From contig JABDJY010000118.1 in the NCBI GenBank assembly GCA_013003285.1, forward strand, positions 1-8,928: DNA of 8,928 nt, given 5' to 3'. Shown piece by piece: positions 1 through 6,778 of this stretch (position 1 is the first letter of the stretch; every line of letters starts with the position of its first letter). The translations under genes were made by a program, and so were the position numbers. The notes under the pieces are model-generated. The model made no database searches. It was not told the origin of the DNA and worked only from the letters and a program-made list of their open reading frames with translations. The DNA comes from Alphaproteobacteria bacterium. GTDB taxonomy: Bacteria; Pseudomonadota; Alphaproteobacteria; UBA6615.

Positions 1-1201
1 GCACGGTGCGGGTCGCGGAATCGCCGATCAGCACCACCGAGGCACTGCCGGCGCTGTCGTTGACGACCGCGCCGCCGTCGAACAGCGACAGCGCCCAGGC
101 TTTTTCCACCGCGTCGTCGCGCAGCGCATACACATAAGATTTCTTTTCCAGGCGGGTGTCTTTTACCTGCACCGGGAACATGGTGTCGGGGCTGGCGAAG
201 TAGTCGCCGTACGGGCGGCCCGGACTATAGTCGCGCTCGTGGCCGGTCTCGAGCGACAACACTTTGGTCTGCGGGTGCTTGGCCAGCCAGTTGGACCAGG
301 TGGTGATCGCCACCGGGCGGGTGCGCAGAACGATATCCGACCGGGTCAGGGTGCCGACCACCGGCAGGCCGGTGAACTGGTTCCACAGAGAATTGGTCTC
401 GCGGTCGTACATCAGCTTGTTGGACCGATAGAGGAAGCCGGACGAGCCGAACTCGAACGGCTTCTCGCGGCCATCGACACTGGTCTCGTACAGAATGCCC
501 GAGCCGCACAGCGTGCAATAGGCCAACGCCACGGGAACGCCGCCGATCACATCGTTGAACATTTCGTGCCAGTCGAGGATGCGTAACGGATAGGCCCGCA
601 CATCGCCGTTGATCTCGACGCCGAAGACCAGTTCGTCGGGGGTTAGATAGGTGGCCGCGGTGGGCGCGATGAGTTCCGGGTTCACCAGTGCCGGGATGCC
701 GTCCTTGCGTACGCCGCCCCAGACGATTTCTTCCAACCGTATGGTGTGATCGACGCCGTCATAGAGAAACAGGCGGAAGTTGGGATCGATCTGGCTAAAG
801 ACCCAGGCCTTATAGTCGGCGAAGCCGTCCAACGGTTTGATCTCCGGATGATCCTCCTGCCACAGCATCCATTCGTTCCAGCTGGTGCCAAAATCCTCGC
901 CGGTCAGCGCCTTTAACGCGCCGCTGATGGTCCAAGGGTCTTGGCGCATGAAACGCAGGGCTTGGATCAGGGCCGGCACCACATCCGTCTCGCCGCGGTC
1001 GACCAGCCTGGCCATGACCTCGTTGCGCTCCAGAGTGCCGGTGGTGAGGACTTGGCGTAATAGTTCCTCGGTTTCGCTCAACTGGCGTTCGGACTCGGCG
1101 GGGGCATTGTCGCGGCCCGGCGGCGCCTGATCTTGCGCCTGGGCCGACAGGGGGATAGCGGCGAACAACAATAGTGTAGCGGCGAGCAGGCGCGCGAACA
1201 T
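1..1201 (-). CDS. Secreted DUF3179 domain protein, C-terminus cut off by the window edge
   Basis: The visible part is 400 residues with no stop before the left edge. Residues 1-23 form a signal peptide (basic start, Leu/Ala-rich core, cleavage near SAQAQ), so the product should be exported. Residues of about 50-120 are helical and HEAT-like, ending in the Trp-rich stretch around WNEWMLW. From about residue 125 the sequence matches the DUF3179 family: LVFGVEINGDVRAYP near 191-205, then VALAYCTLCGSGI with Cys229 and Cys232, then FGSSGFLYRSNKLMYDRET near 251-269 and SLWNQFTG. The paired cysteines are a hallmark of the family. The family has no firmly assigned biochemical role, and a metal-binding or redox role for the CxxC would be inference. 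The start is supported by AAGGA at 1210-1214, 8 nt upstream. The gene is divergent from the thiolase gene. The family call is firm; the function is unknown. Confidence 0.9.
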   Translation of the reverse strand, partial: MFARLLAATLLLFAAIPLSAQAQDQAPPGRDNAPAESERQLSETEELLRQVLTTGTLERNEVMARLVDRGETDVVPALIQALRFMRQDPWTISGALKALTGEDFGTSWNEWMLWQEDHPEIKPLDGFADYKAWVFSQIDPNFRLFLYDGVDHTIRLEEIVWGGVRKDGIPALVNPELIAPTAATYLTPDELVFGVEINGDVRAYPLRILDWHEMFNDVIGGVPVALAYCTLCGSGILYETSVDGREKPFEFGSSGFLYRSNKLMYDRETNSLWNQFTGLPVVGTLTRSDIVLRTRPVAITTWSNWLAKHPQTKVLSLETGHERDYSPGRPYGDYFASPDTMFPVQVKDTRLEKKSYVYALRDDAVEKAWALSLFDGGAVVNDSAGSASVVLIGDSATRTV

Positions 1202-1302
1202 GGGCGGAATCCTTAGTATCCTGCACTAAACATAGCGGTCCGGGCCGCCGAGACTATTCACAAATTCTTGGGTTTGCCGGCCCAAAAGCGCCCTATCGGT
1301 GG

Positions 1303-1330
1303 ATGACAATGGTCGTATCTCTGGTATTTT
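1303..1330 (+). promoter_or_regulatory. Candidate sigma-70-type promoter for the thiolase gene
   Basis: ATGACA at 1303-1308 matches 5 of 6 bases of the -35 consensus. TATTTT at 1325-1330 matches 4 of 6 of the -10 consensus. The spacer is 16 bp. This puts the transcription start near 1337, about 40 nt ahead of the ATG at 1376. It is a motif match only. Confidence 0.4.
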
Positions 1331-1375
1331 AGGGGGCCGCGCCACCAAGAGCGCGATCAACAGGGAATTAAAATC

Positions 1376-2584
1376 ATGGCCGAAGCCTTTATCTGTGACG
1401 CCGTACGCACGCCGTTTGGCCGCTATGGCGGCAGCCTTTCCAGCGTGCGCACCGACGATCTGGCGGCGACGCCGCTCAAGGCGCTCGTCGCGCGCAACGA
1501 TAAGGTCGATTGGGAGGCGGTGGATGATGTGATTTATGGCTGCGTCAACCAGGCCGGCGAGGATAACCGCAATGTGGCCCGCATGGCGCTGCTGCTGTCG
1601 GGATTGCCGACAACGGTTTCCGGCGCGACGGTCAACCGGTTATGCGGCTCCGGCCTCGAGGCATTGACCGCGGCGGCGCGCGCCATTCGTACGGGCGAAG
1701 CGGAAATGATAATCGCCGGCGGGGTGGAAAGCATGTCGCGGGCGCCCTTCGTCATGCCCAAAGCCACCTCGGCGTTTTCGCGCGCCAATCAGATCGAGGA
1801 CACGACCATCGGCTGGCGTTTCGTCAATCCGAAGATGAAGGCGGAACACGGCATCGATTCGATGCCCGAAACGGCGGAGAATGTGGCGGTCGAATTCCAG
1901 ATCAACCGCGCCGACCAGGACGCCTTTGCCTATCGGTCGCAGATGCGCGCGAAGAACGCCCAGGAGAACGGCCGGCTGGCCAAGGAGATTATCCCGGTGG
2001 AGGTGCCCCAGCGCCGAGCCGATTCGATCATGGTCGATACCGACGAGCATCCGCGCGGCGACACCTCGATGGAGGGGCTGGGCAAATTGCCGACGCCGTT
2101 CCGCGACGATGGCACGGTGACCGCCGGTAACGCCTCGGGCGTCAATGACGGCGCCTGTGCCATGATCATCGCCTCGGAAGAGGCGGTCAATAAATATGGT
2201 CTGAACCCCTTGGCCCGCATCGTCGGCACCGCGACAGCCGGTGTGCCGCCGCGCATCATGGGCTTTGGCCCAGCGCCGGCGACCCACAAGCTATTGGCGC
2301 GCCTTGGCATCAAGATGAGCGAGATCGATGTGATCGAGCTGAACGAGGCCTTCGCGGCGCAGGCGTTGGCGGTGACCCGCGATCTGGGCTTGCCCGACGA
2401 TGCGGAGCATGTGAACCCCAATGGCGGCGCGATCGCTCTGGGCCATCCGTTGGGCGCCAGCGGCGGACGGCTGGCCATGACGGCCGCCTATGAACTGGCG
2501 GAACGCGAACAGCGCTACGCCCTGTGCACCATGTGCATCGGTGTCGGACAAGGCATAGCGACCGTATTGGAGCGCGCCAACTAG
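1376..2584 (+). CDS. pcaF: 3-oxoadipyl-CoA thiolase (acetyl-CoA acetyltransferase family)
   Basis: This enzyme cleaves 3-oxoadipyl-CoA with CoA to succinyl-CoA and acetyl-CoA, the last step of the beta-ketoadipate pathway (PcaF) and, in related enzymes, of phenylacetate degradation (PaaJ). The 402-residue length is normal for PcaF. The nucleophile is Cys90 in NRLCGSGLEA. NEAFAAQ, the conserved thiolase Asn-Glu motif, lies near 322-328. The catalytic His357 is in GGAIALGHPLGASGGR, and the second catalytic Cys387 is in CTMCIGVGQG. Long stretches typical of 3-oxoadipyl-CoA thiolases support this subfamily over generic acetoacetyl-CoA thiolase: GGVESMSRAPFVMPKA, DTTIGWRFVNP and GTVTAGNASGVNDGA. 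The start has AGGGA at 1362-1366, 9 nt upstream. No other pca or paa genes lie nearby, so the pathway is either scattered or the enzyme serves another dicarboxylyl-CoA. The thiolase call is near certain; the exact substrate is less so. Confidence 0.93.
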   Translation: MAEAFICDAVRTPFGRYGGSLSSVRTDDLAATPLKALVARNDKVDWEAVDDVIYGCVNQAGEDNRNVARMALLLSGLPTTVSGATVNRLCGSGLEALTAAARAIRTGEAEMIIAGGVESMSRAPFVMPKATSAFSRANQIEDTTIGWRFVNPKMKAEHGIDSMPETAENVAVEFQINRADQDAFAYRSQMRAKNAQENGRLAKEIIPVEVPQRRADSIMVDTDEHPRGDTSMEGLGKLPTPFRDDGTVTAGNASGVNDGACAMIIASEEAVNKYGLNPLARIVGTATAGVPPRIMGFGPAPATHKLLARLGIKMSEIDVIELNEAFAAQALAVTRDLGLPDDAEHVNPNGGAIALGHPLGASGGRLAMTAAYELAEREQRYALCTMCIGVGQGIATVLERAN

Positions 2585-2646
2585 CACCGCTATTGGAACC
2601 CGGGCTCGCCTCTCGCATTGATTTTCAACGAAACTCCGAGGACGGA

Positions 2647-3240
2647 ATGAGAATATTGATTGCCACGTTTGTAGCGGCAGGTTTGATGGCGTTTACCGCC
2701 GCCCCGGCGCTGGCCGCCGATCCGGTGACCGGACTGGTTAAGGCGGATCCGCAACCGGCGGCTGAAAGTCTGAATCCTGGTCTGGGCGTGACCTACTATG
2801 CGGGCGTCTTTAACAGCACCGACGAAATTCCCGGATGGGCGGAGTATAAAAAGGGCAAAAAGGGTGAGCCCATATTAATGCTCGACTATAATGTCGGCGA
2901 CGGCGAAGTGCTGACCAGCGGCCGGGTCGATGAAGTGGCTGCCGATATTCGCGGTTTCATCCGCTTCGATACCGCCGGCACCTACGTCATGGCGATGCAG
3001 TCGAACGATGGTGTCGATCTGACGATCGGCGGCAAGTCCATCATCAAGGATACCGAAGTACACGCCGACCGCTTTTCCGAACTGGTGCCGGTCGAGATTA
3101 CCGAACCCGGCTGGTATCCCTTCCACCTGCTGTATTTCGAGAAACGGGTCACGTCTACGGTCGAGCTTTTCTGGAACCCGCCAGGCGATGGGGGTACCAT
3201 GGACTTCGTGCCCGCCGAAGCGTTCGCGCACATCCCTTAA
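2647..3240 (+). CDS. Secreted single-domain PA14-like protein
   Basis: The product is 197 residues with a clear signal peptide (MRILIATFVAAGLMAFTAAP, cleavage after ALA near residue 23). The mature part fits a PA14 beta-sandwich: LGVTYYAG near 46-53, GFIRFDTAGTYVMAMQSNDG at 103-122 with the PA14 hallmark NDGVDLTIGGK, then GWYPFHLLYFE near 155-165 and ELFWNPPG near 173-180. PA14 domains usually bind carbohydrate and are commonly attached to glycosidases, adhesins or toxins; here the domain stands alone with no enzyme. The chosen start has GAGGA at 2638-2642, only 4 nt upstream. An upstream in-frame ATG at 2524 would overlap the thiolase gene by 61 nt and destroy the signal peptide, so I reject it. 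The gene lies 62 bp after the thiolase on the same strand with no terminator between, so co-transcription is possible. The ligand is unknown. Confidence 0.8.
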   Translation: MRILIATFVAAGLMAFTAAPALAADPVTGLVKADPQPAAESLNPGLGVTYYAGVFNSTDEIPGWAEYKKGKKGEPILMLDYNVGDGEVLTSGRVDEVAADIRGFIRFDTAGTYVMAMQSNDGVDLTIGGKSIIKDTEVHADRFSELVPVEITEPGWYPFHLLYFEKRVTSTVELFWNPPGDGGTMDFVPAEAFAHIP

Positions 3241-4727
3241 TCAGCTTCCTGATTATCCGCCGAGGCGTTGGGTACGATGAGGTCGATCTCATCATGCTCC
3301 ATGATGCGCCGGTAATGGTATTCGATATCGTCGCGGAATAGTTGGCGCGTTAAGCCTTCGAGAATGCGCCGGATGCCGAAGCGCATGGTGGTCACCGAGC
3401 TGCCGGTCATGCCCAGGCTGAGCAACGTGCCCAGTGTGAAACAGTGGATGTGGTGCAGATAGGGGGCGTCGCCCGCTGTTTTTTCGGTGAATTCGAAGTT
3501 TCGGCCGAGATACGGATAGGTTCCCGCCGGTGCATAGTCTTCGCCCGGCGGTGGGGTAAAGCGGTCGCGCCACAAGGCGATCTTGTCGGCCAGTGCCGCT
3601 GTCTCGCCTCGCAAGTGGAAGTTGTTGATGTGGCCGGTCGCGGCGATGACGAAGTCGAACTTGTGACGCGCGCCGCCGACCGTCTCGACGCATATTTCCT
3701 GTCCGTCTTCGCCGCCCAGAGCAACCGATTTCCACGCGGCGTCTTCATGCATGTGAAAGCCATCGAGGGCGTTAGCGCGCTCGAAAGTCTCTTGCGGCGG
3801 CGGTTGGTGAGTGCACAGCACGTGACACGCGATGCGCCACCGTTCCAACTCGTCGAACTCGGTGAAGTGCTTCAGATAGGCGATATTGTCGAACGGCTTA
3901 TGGGCATTCACCTTGGCGATCTCGCGCCGGCGCACGAACAAATGGGCTTCGCGGGCGCCGGTCTCCAGCGCCGTGGCGGCGTTATCGAAGGCACCGGCGT
4001 TGGCGCCCAATATGGCGATCCGCCGGCCTTTTAGCGCGGCGAAGTCGATATCGCCATTGGCTTGCGCGTAGCGGTCGGGCGGCAGCGCGTCGGTTACTAG
4101 CGCCGGTACGTGCCATTCGCCGCAACCTTCCAGCCCGTTGGCGAGTACCACTTCACGGGCATAAACCACCGTATCGCGCCCGCTGGCGCCGGTGGATTTG
4201 AGCGGCACGCGTATGAGGCTATCGGGCGACGCCGGGTTGTCGGCTTCCAAGGGGCCGACCTCGGTCTCGTTCCATACCGGAATTTTCAACACCCGCCGGT
4301 ACCAGCTGAGGTAATCGTGCCATTCCAATGTCGGGAACCGGACCAGCGCGTCCCACGCCGCCGCGCCATGCTTGGCGGTAAACCAGGCGCGCGGGGTCAA
4401 CGAGGGGATACCGAGATCGGGGCCGGTGAGATCGAGGGCGGTACGCAATTGGCGCATGCGCGCATAGGTGCTCCACGGCCCCTCGGCGCCCCGGGGGTTG
4501 CGATCGACGGCGATGACGTTGGTGACGTTTTCCCGCCGTAGCGCGAACGACAGCGCCAGACCGCTTTGACCGGCGCCGATAATCAGTACATCGACCACCG
4601 GCGCGCCGGACGGATGCTGGCGCGGTTGCACCCATTGTGTCTTCGGGTGGTCCAGTAGATCGAGATCTGCCTCGACCTGCCGTTCCAGTTCGGCCAGCGA
4701 ATTTGTCATGGGAAGAGTCTTTGCCAT
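3237..4727 (-). CDS. FAD/NAD(P)-binding oxidoreductase, flavin-monooxygenase-like
   Basis: The product has 496 residues and two dinucleotide-binding folds. The FAD site is VDVLIIGAGQSG (residues 45-56, GxGxxG at 51-56) with the acidic end of strand 2 at VDRN. The NAD(P) site is IAILGANAGAFDNAA (237-251). A third flavoprotein signature, FVIAATGH, lies at 359-366. This order matches class B flavin monooxygenases and related NAD(P)-binding oxidoreductases. The FxGxxxHxxx(Y/F) monooxygenase fingerprint is not obvious, so I do not claim Baeyer-Villiger or N-hydroxylase activity. There is no signal peptide, so the protein is predicted cytosolic. The start at 4727 has GGGA at 4733-4736, 5 nt upstream; the Met at residue 7 has no ribosome site. 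The stop overlaps the PA14 stop tail to tail. Divergent from the NTF2-like gene, it may share a control region. The substrate is unknown. Confidence 0.85.
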   Translation of the reverse strand: MAKTLPMTNSLAELERQVEADLDLLDHPKTQWVQPRQHPSGAPVVDVLIIGAGQSGLALSFALRRENVTNVIAVDRNPRGAEGPWSTYARMRQLRTALDLTGPDLGIPSLTPRAWFTAKHGAAAWDALVRFPTLEWHDYLSWYRRVLKIPVWNETEVGPLEADNPASPDSLIRVPLKSTGASGRDTVVYAREVVLANGLEGCGEWHVPALVTDALPPDRYAQANGDIDFAALKGRRIAILGANAGAFDNAATALETGAREAHLFVRRREIAKVNAHKPFDNIAYLKHFTEFDELERWRIACHVLCTHQPPPQETFERANALDGFHMHEDAAWKSVALGGEDGQEICVETVGGARHKFDFVIAATGHINNFHLRGETAALADKIALWRDRFTPPPGEDYAPAGTYPYLGRNFEFTEKTAGDAPYLHHIHCFTLGTLLSLGMTGSSVTTMRFGIRRILEGLTRQLFRDDIEYHYRRIMEHDEIDLIVPNASADNQEAD

Positions 4728-4753
4728 CGAAATCCCGAGAATCTCAAGCTTTT

Positions 4754-4762
4754 GTTATACCA
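4754..4762 (-). promoter_or_regulatory. Candidate extended -10 promoter for the flavoprotein gene
   Basis: On the minus strand the sequence reads TGGTATAAC. This is a TGn extension followed by TATAAC, 5 of 6 matches to TATAAT. No good -35 hexamer lies 16-18 bp upstream, as is usual for extended -10 promoters. Transcription would begin near 4747, about 20 nt ahead of the start codon at 4727. Confidence 0.45.
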
Positions 4763-4789
4763 TTGTCGCCCGCTGTCAGCGCCCAACCG

Positions 4790-4801
4790 GCCGTCGACGG
4801 C
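4790..4801. promoter_or_regulatory. Perfect 12-bp palindrome in the divergent promoter region
   Basis: GCCGTCGACGGC is identical to its reverse complement. It lies midway between two divergent genes and ends 5 bp before a TTGACA hexamer. A smaller dyad, CGCTG-T-CAGCG, sits at 4771-4781. The position suits an operator that controls both directions, but no regulator gene is adjacent and GC-rich palindromes also occur by chance. Confidence 0.35.
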
Positions 4802-4806
4802 AAAAG

Positions 4807-4837
4807 TTGACAATTACGTGACAGGCGCGTGTCTATG
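4807..4837 (+). promoter_or_regulatory. Candidate promoter for the NTF2-like, symporter and aldolase trio
   Basis: TTGACA at 4807-4812 is a perfect -35 hexamer. The -10 is poor: the best nearby match, TCTATG at 4832-4837, matches 3 of 6 bases with a long 19-bp spacer. TGACA recurs at 4819-4823, 11 bp (one helical turn) after the copy at 4808-4812, so an activator could bind here. The promoter position is likely; its exact -10 is not settled. Confidence 0.3.
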
Positions 4838-4878
4838 GTCGGGCCCGTATCTGACTTACAGTTTAGGAATGTGTGGCG

Positions 4879-5280
4879 ATGACAGACTCTGATGCGGTGC
4901 TACGGGCGAATGAGACATTCTACGCCGCCTTCGCGGCCGCCGACATGGCTATGATGACGGCTGTCTGGGCCAGCGACCTGCCGGTTGCCGTGACTCATCC
5001 GGGGACCCGCCCGCTCATCGGGCGCGACGAAGTATTGCAAAGCTGGCGCGATATTTTAGAGAGCGCCAGCGCCGTTGATATTATATGCACCGATCCACAG
5101 GTACAGTTCCATGGCGATGTGGCGGTGGTTCTGTGCCAGGAACATCTCAACGGCTATCGCTTGTCGGCGAGCAACACCTATCGCCTGACCGGCGACGGCT
5201 GGCGTTTGGTCTTCCACCAGGCCGGCCCCGTCGCGGTCGAGACCCCGTCGGCGGCGGCAAGCTCTAGCGTGGTGCATTGA
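4879..5280 (+). CDS. NTF2/SnoaL-like small protein
   Basis: From the chosen ATG the product is 133 residues. It fits the SnoaL_3/DUF4440-type branch of the NTF2-like superfamily, a cone-shaped alpha+beta fold used for ligand binding or simple catalysis. Visible signs are an N-terminal helix (NETFYAAFAAADMAMMTAVW), the turn VTHPGTRPLIGRDEVLQSW near residues 38-56, a middle strand VAVVLCQEH, and the C-terminal GDGWRLVFHQAGPV near 105-118, which is typical of this branch. The C-terminal tail is Ala/Ser-rich and probably disordered. The start is ambiguous: AGGA at 4865-4868 is 10 nt before the ATG at 4879 but only 4 nt before an in-frame GTG at 4873, and I prefer the ATG. The symporter gene follows after 4 nt, so the two are probably one operon. 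The ligand is unknown. Confidence 0.8.
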   Translation: MTDSDAVLRANETFYAAFAAADMAMMTAVWASDLPVAVTHPGTRPLIGRDEVLQSWRDILESASAVDIICTDPQVQFHGDVAVVLCQEHLNGYRLSASNTYRLTGDGWRLVFHQAGPVAVETPSAAASSSVVH

Positions 5281-5284
5281 CACG

Positions 5285-6688
5285 GTGGTAGGGCACGAAC
5301 ATACCGGCGATAGCCTGAAGGCAAGTCGCGGCGTGGGTGGACAGGCGGTCAGCAGTGAGCGTCTGTCCTGGACGGCGCTGTTGTCGTTCGGTTCGATCTC
5401 CATGCCGGTGTCGTTATTGGCTATCGGCCTATTCATGTTTCTGCCCACGGTTTATTCCGCGTCCAGTGGCATCGCCATGCAGGATGTCGGCCTGATCATT
5501 TTCGCCACGCGCTTATGGGATTTCGTGACCGATCCGCTGGTTGGCTGGTTGAGCGATAAGACCCGCACAAGGTTTGGCCGGCGCATTCCGTGGATGACCC
5601 TGGCCTGGCTGCCGCTCAGTATCTCGGCCTATAAATTATTCCTGCCGCCGCCCGGCGTCGGTGCGAGCTATCTGGCGTTTTGGAGTTTCGTGCTGTTTCT
5701 GTCGGGCACGTCGCTGTTCATGCCCTATACCGCGATGGGGGCGGAACTCAGCACCTCGTATCACGAGCGCAGCCGGATCTTCGGCTATCGTCATGTCTTT
5801 GCGGTGTTGGGAACGTTGTCGGCGGCGCTGTTGTTTTGGTTCGTCAATAAACCGGGGGTCTACAATCCCGAGGCCGACGCGCTGGAACTGATCGCCTGGG
5901 TGGGGTTGATCCTGTTGCCGCTTGCCCTCTTGGCGACCCTGATTAATTGCCGTGAACGGCCGGTCGACGCGACGGTTTCGCGGGCCGATATTCGCTGGAA
6001 AGACGGCGCGCGCGTGATGTTCGGCAACCGGACCTATTTGCGGGTGCTCGGCTGTTATCTGTTCAACGGTATCGCCAATGCCCTGCCGGTGACCCTGATG
6101 TTCTTCTATGTGCGTTCGGTGCTGGAAGCGCCGGAATGGACGCCGATCATTCTCGCCTTGTATTTCGTTGCGGCCATTTGCGGCACGCCGCTATGGCTTT
6201 ATCTCGCCGACCGCTGGGGCAAACATGTGTCGTGGCGCATCGCCTTGCTGGCGGCGGCGGCCACCCTGGCTTTCGTGCCGCTGTTGGGCGCCGGCGACGT
6301 ATTCTGGTTCATGGCCATCGCCTTGATTGTCGGCGTGACATTGGGGGCCGATCTGGCCATGCCGGCGGCCATGCTGGCCGATGTGGTCGACCAGGATGTG
6401 TTGGCGACCGGCCGTCAGCGCACCGGCATCTATTTCGCGGTCTGGGCCATGGCGGCAAAGCTCGCCGCGGCGGCGGCGGTTGGCGTCGCGTTCCCCATCC
6501 TCGACTGGGCCGGCTACATCCCCGATATGTATAACGAGCCCGGCGCGCTGTTGACTCTGGTCATCCTGTTCGGCCTGTGCCCGGTTATTTTCAAGCTGCT
6601 GGCGGTACTGTTCGTGTGGCGCTACCCGTTGACCGCCGAAAAGCAGACCGAAATCCGCCAGGCCATCGCCGCCCAACGCGGCGGCTGA
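5285..6688 (+). CDS. GPH-family (MelB-like) MFS cation symporter
   Basis: This is an inner-membrane transporter of 467 residues with about 12 hydrophobic segments. The signature LWDFVTDPLVGWLSDKTRTR (about residues 77-96), followed by FGRRIPW, is that of glycoside-pentoside-hexuronide:cation symporters. Asp79 and Asp83 fall where MelB has its cation ligands Asp55 and Asp59. The second-half loop DVVDQDVLATGRQRTGIYFA (about 366-385) is also typical. The family usually takes up sugars or sugar acids with Na+ or H+. The start is weak: the GTG at 5285 is only 4 nt past the previous stop and has no clear ribosome site, suggesting translational coupling. A GTG at 5333 with AAGG 11 nt upstream is an alternative and would only shorten the cytosolic N-terminus. 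The aldolase 90 bp downstream suggests that the cargo, or a product of it, is cleaved by a pyruvate-type aldolase. Confidence 0.87.
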   Translation: MVGHEHTGDSLKASRGVGGQAVSSERLSWTALLSFGSISMPVSLLAIGLFMFLPTVYSASSGIAMQDVGLIIFATRLWDFVTDPLVGWLSDKTRTRFGRRIPWMTLAWLPLSISAYKLFLPPPGVGASYLAFWSFVLFLSGTSLFMPYTAMGAELSTSYHERSRIFGYRHVFAVLGTLSAALLFWFVNKPGVYNPEADALELIAWVGLILLPLALLATLINCRERPVDATVSRADIRWKDGARVMFGNRTYLRVLGCYLFNGIANALPVTLMFFYVRSVLEAPEWTPIILALYFVAAICGTPLWLYLADRWGKHVSWRIALLAAAATLAFVPLLGAGDVFWFMAIALIVGVTLGADLAMPAAMLADVVDQDVLATGRQRTGIYFAVWAMAAKLAAAAAVGVAFPILDWAGYIPDMYNEPGALLTLVILFGLCPVIFKLLAVLFVWRYPLTAEKQTEIRQAIAAQRGG

Positions 6689-6719
6689 GCGCTAGCGCTT
6701 TCGCAACCCTCTATGCGAA
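6688..6719. repeat. Palindrome and short hairpin between symporter and aldolase genes
   Basis: AGCGCTAGCGCT at 6688-6699 is a perfect 12-bp palindrome that includes the last base of the symporter stop. TTCGCA (6700-6705) and TGCGAA (6714-6719) form a 6-bp stem with an 8-nt loop directly after it. No T-tract follows, so this is not a canonical terminator. It could stabilise or divide the message between the two genes. Confidence 0.3.
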
Positions 6720-6778
6720 GATCGCAGGTGCCGTAAATTTGCGGTCCGGCTCGCAACAATAAACCCAAGGAAACCAAC

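Noticed and set aside
1640..2287. Long minus-strand open frame (215 codons) opposite the thiolase gene
   Set aside because: It is antisense to a certain gene with intact catalytic motifs. It has no ribosome site and no recognisable domains, and arises from GC-rich codon use.
2524..2646. Upstream in-frame ATG extending the PA14 protein by 41 residues
   Set aside because: It would overlap the thiolase gene, encodes a basic stretch unlike any leader, and would bury a clear signal peptide. The ATG at 2647 has its own Shine-Dalgarno.
3444..4034. Plus-strand open frame of 196 codons inside the flavoprotein gene
   Set aside because: It lies opposite clear FAD/NAD(P)-binding coding sequence and its translation shows no family features.
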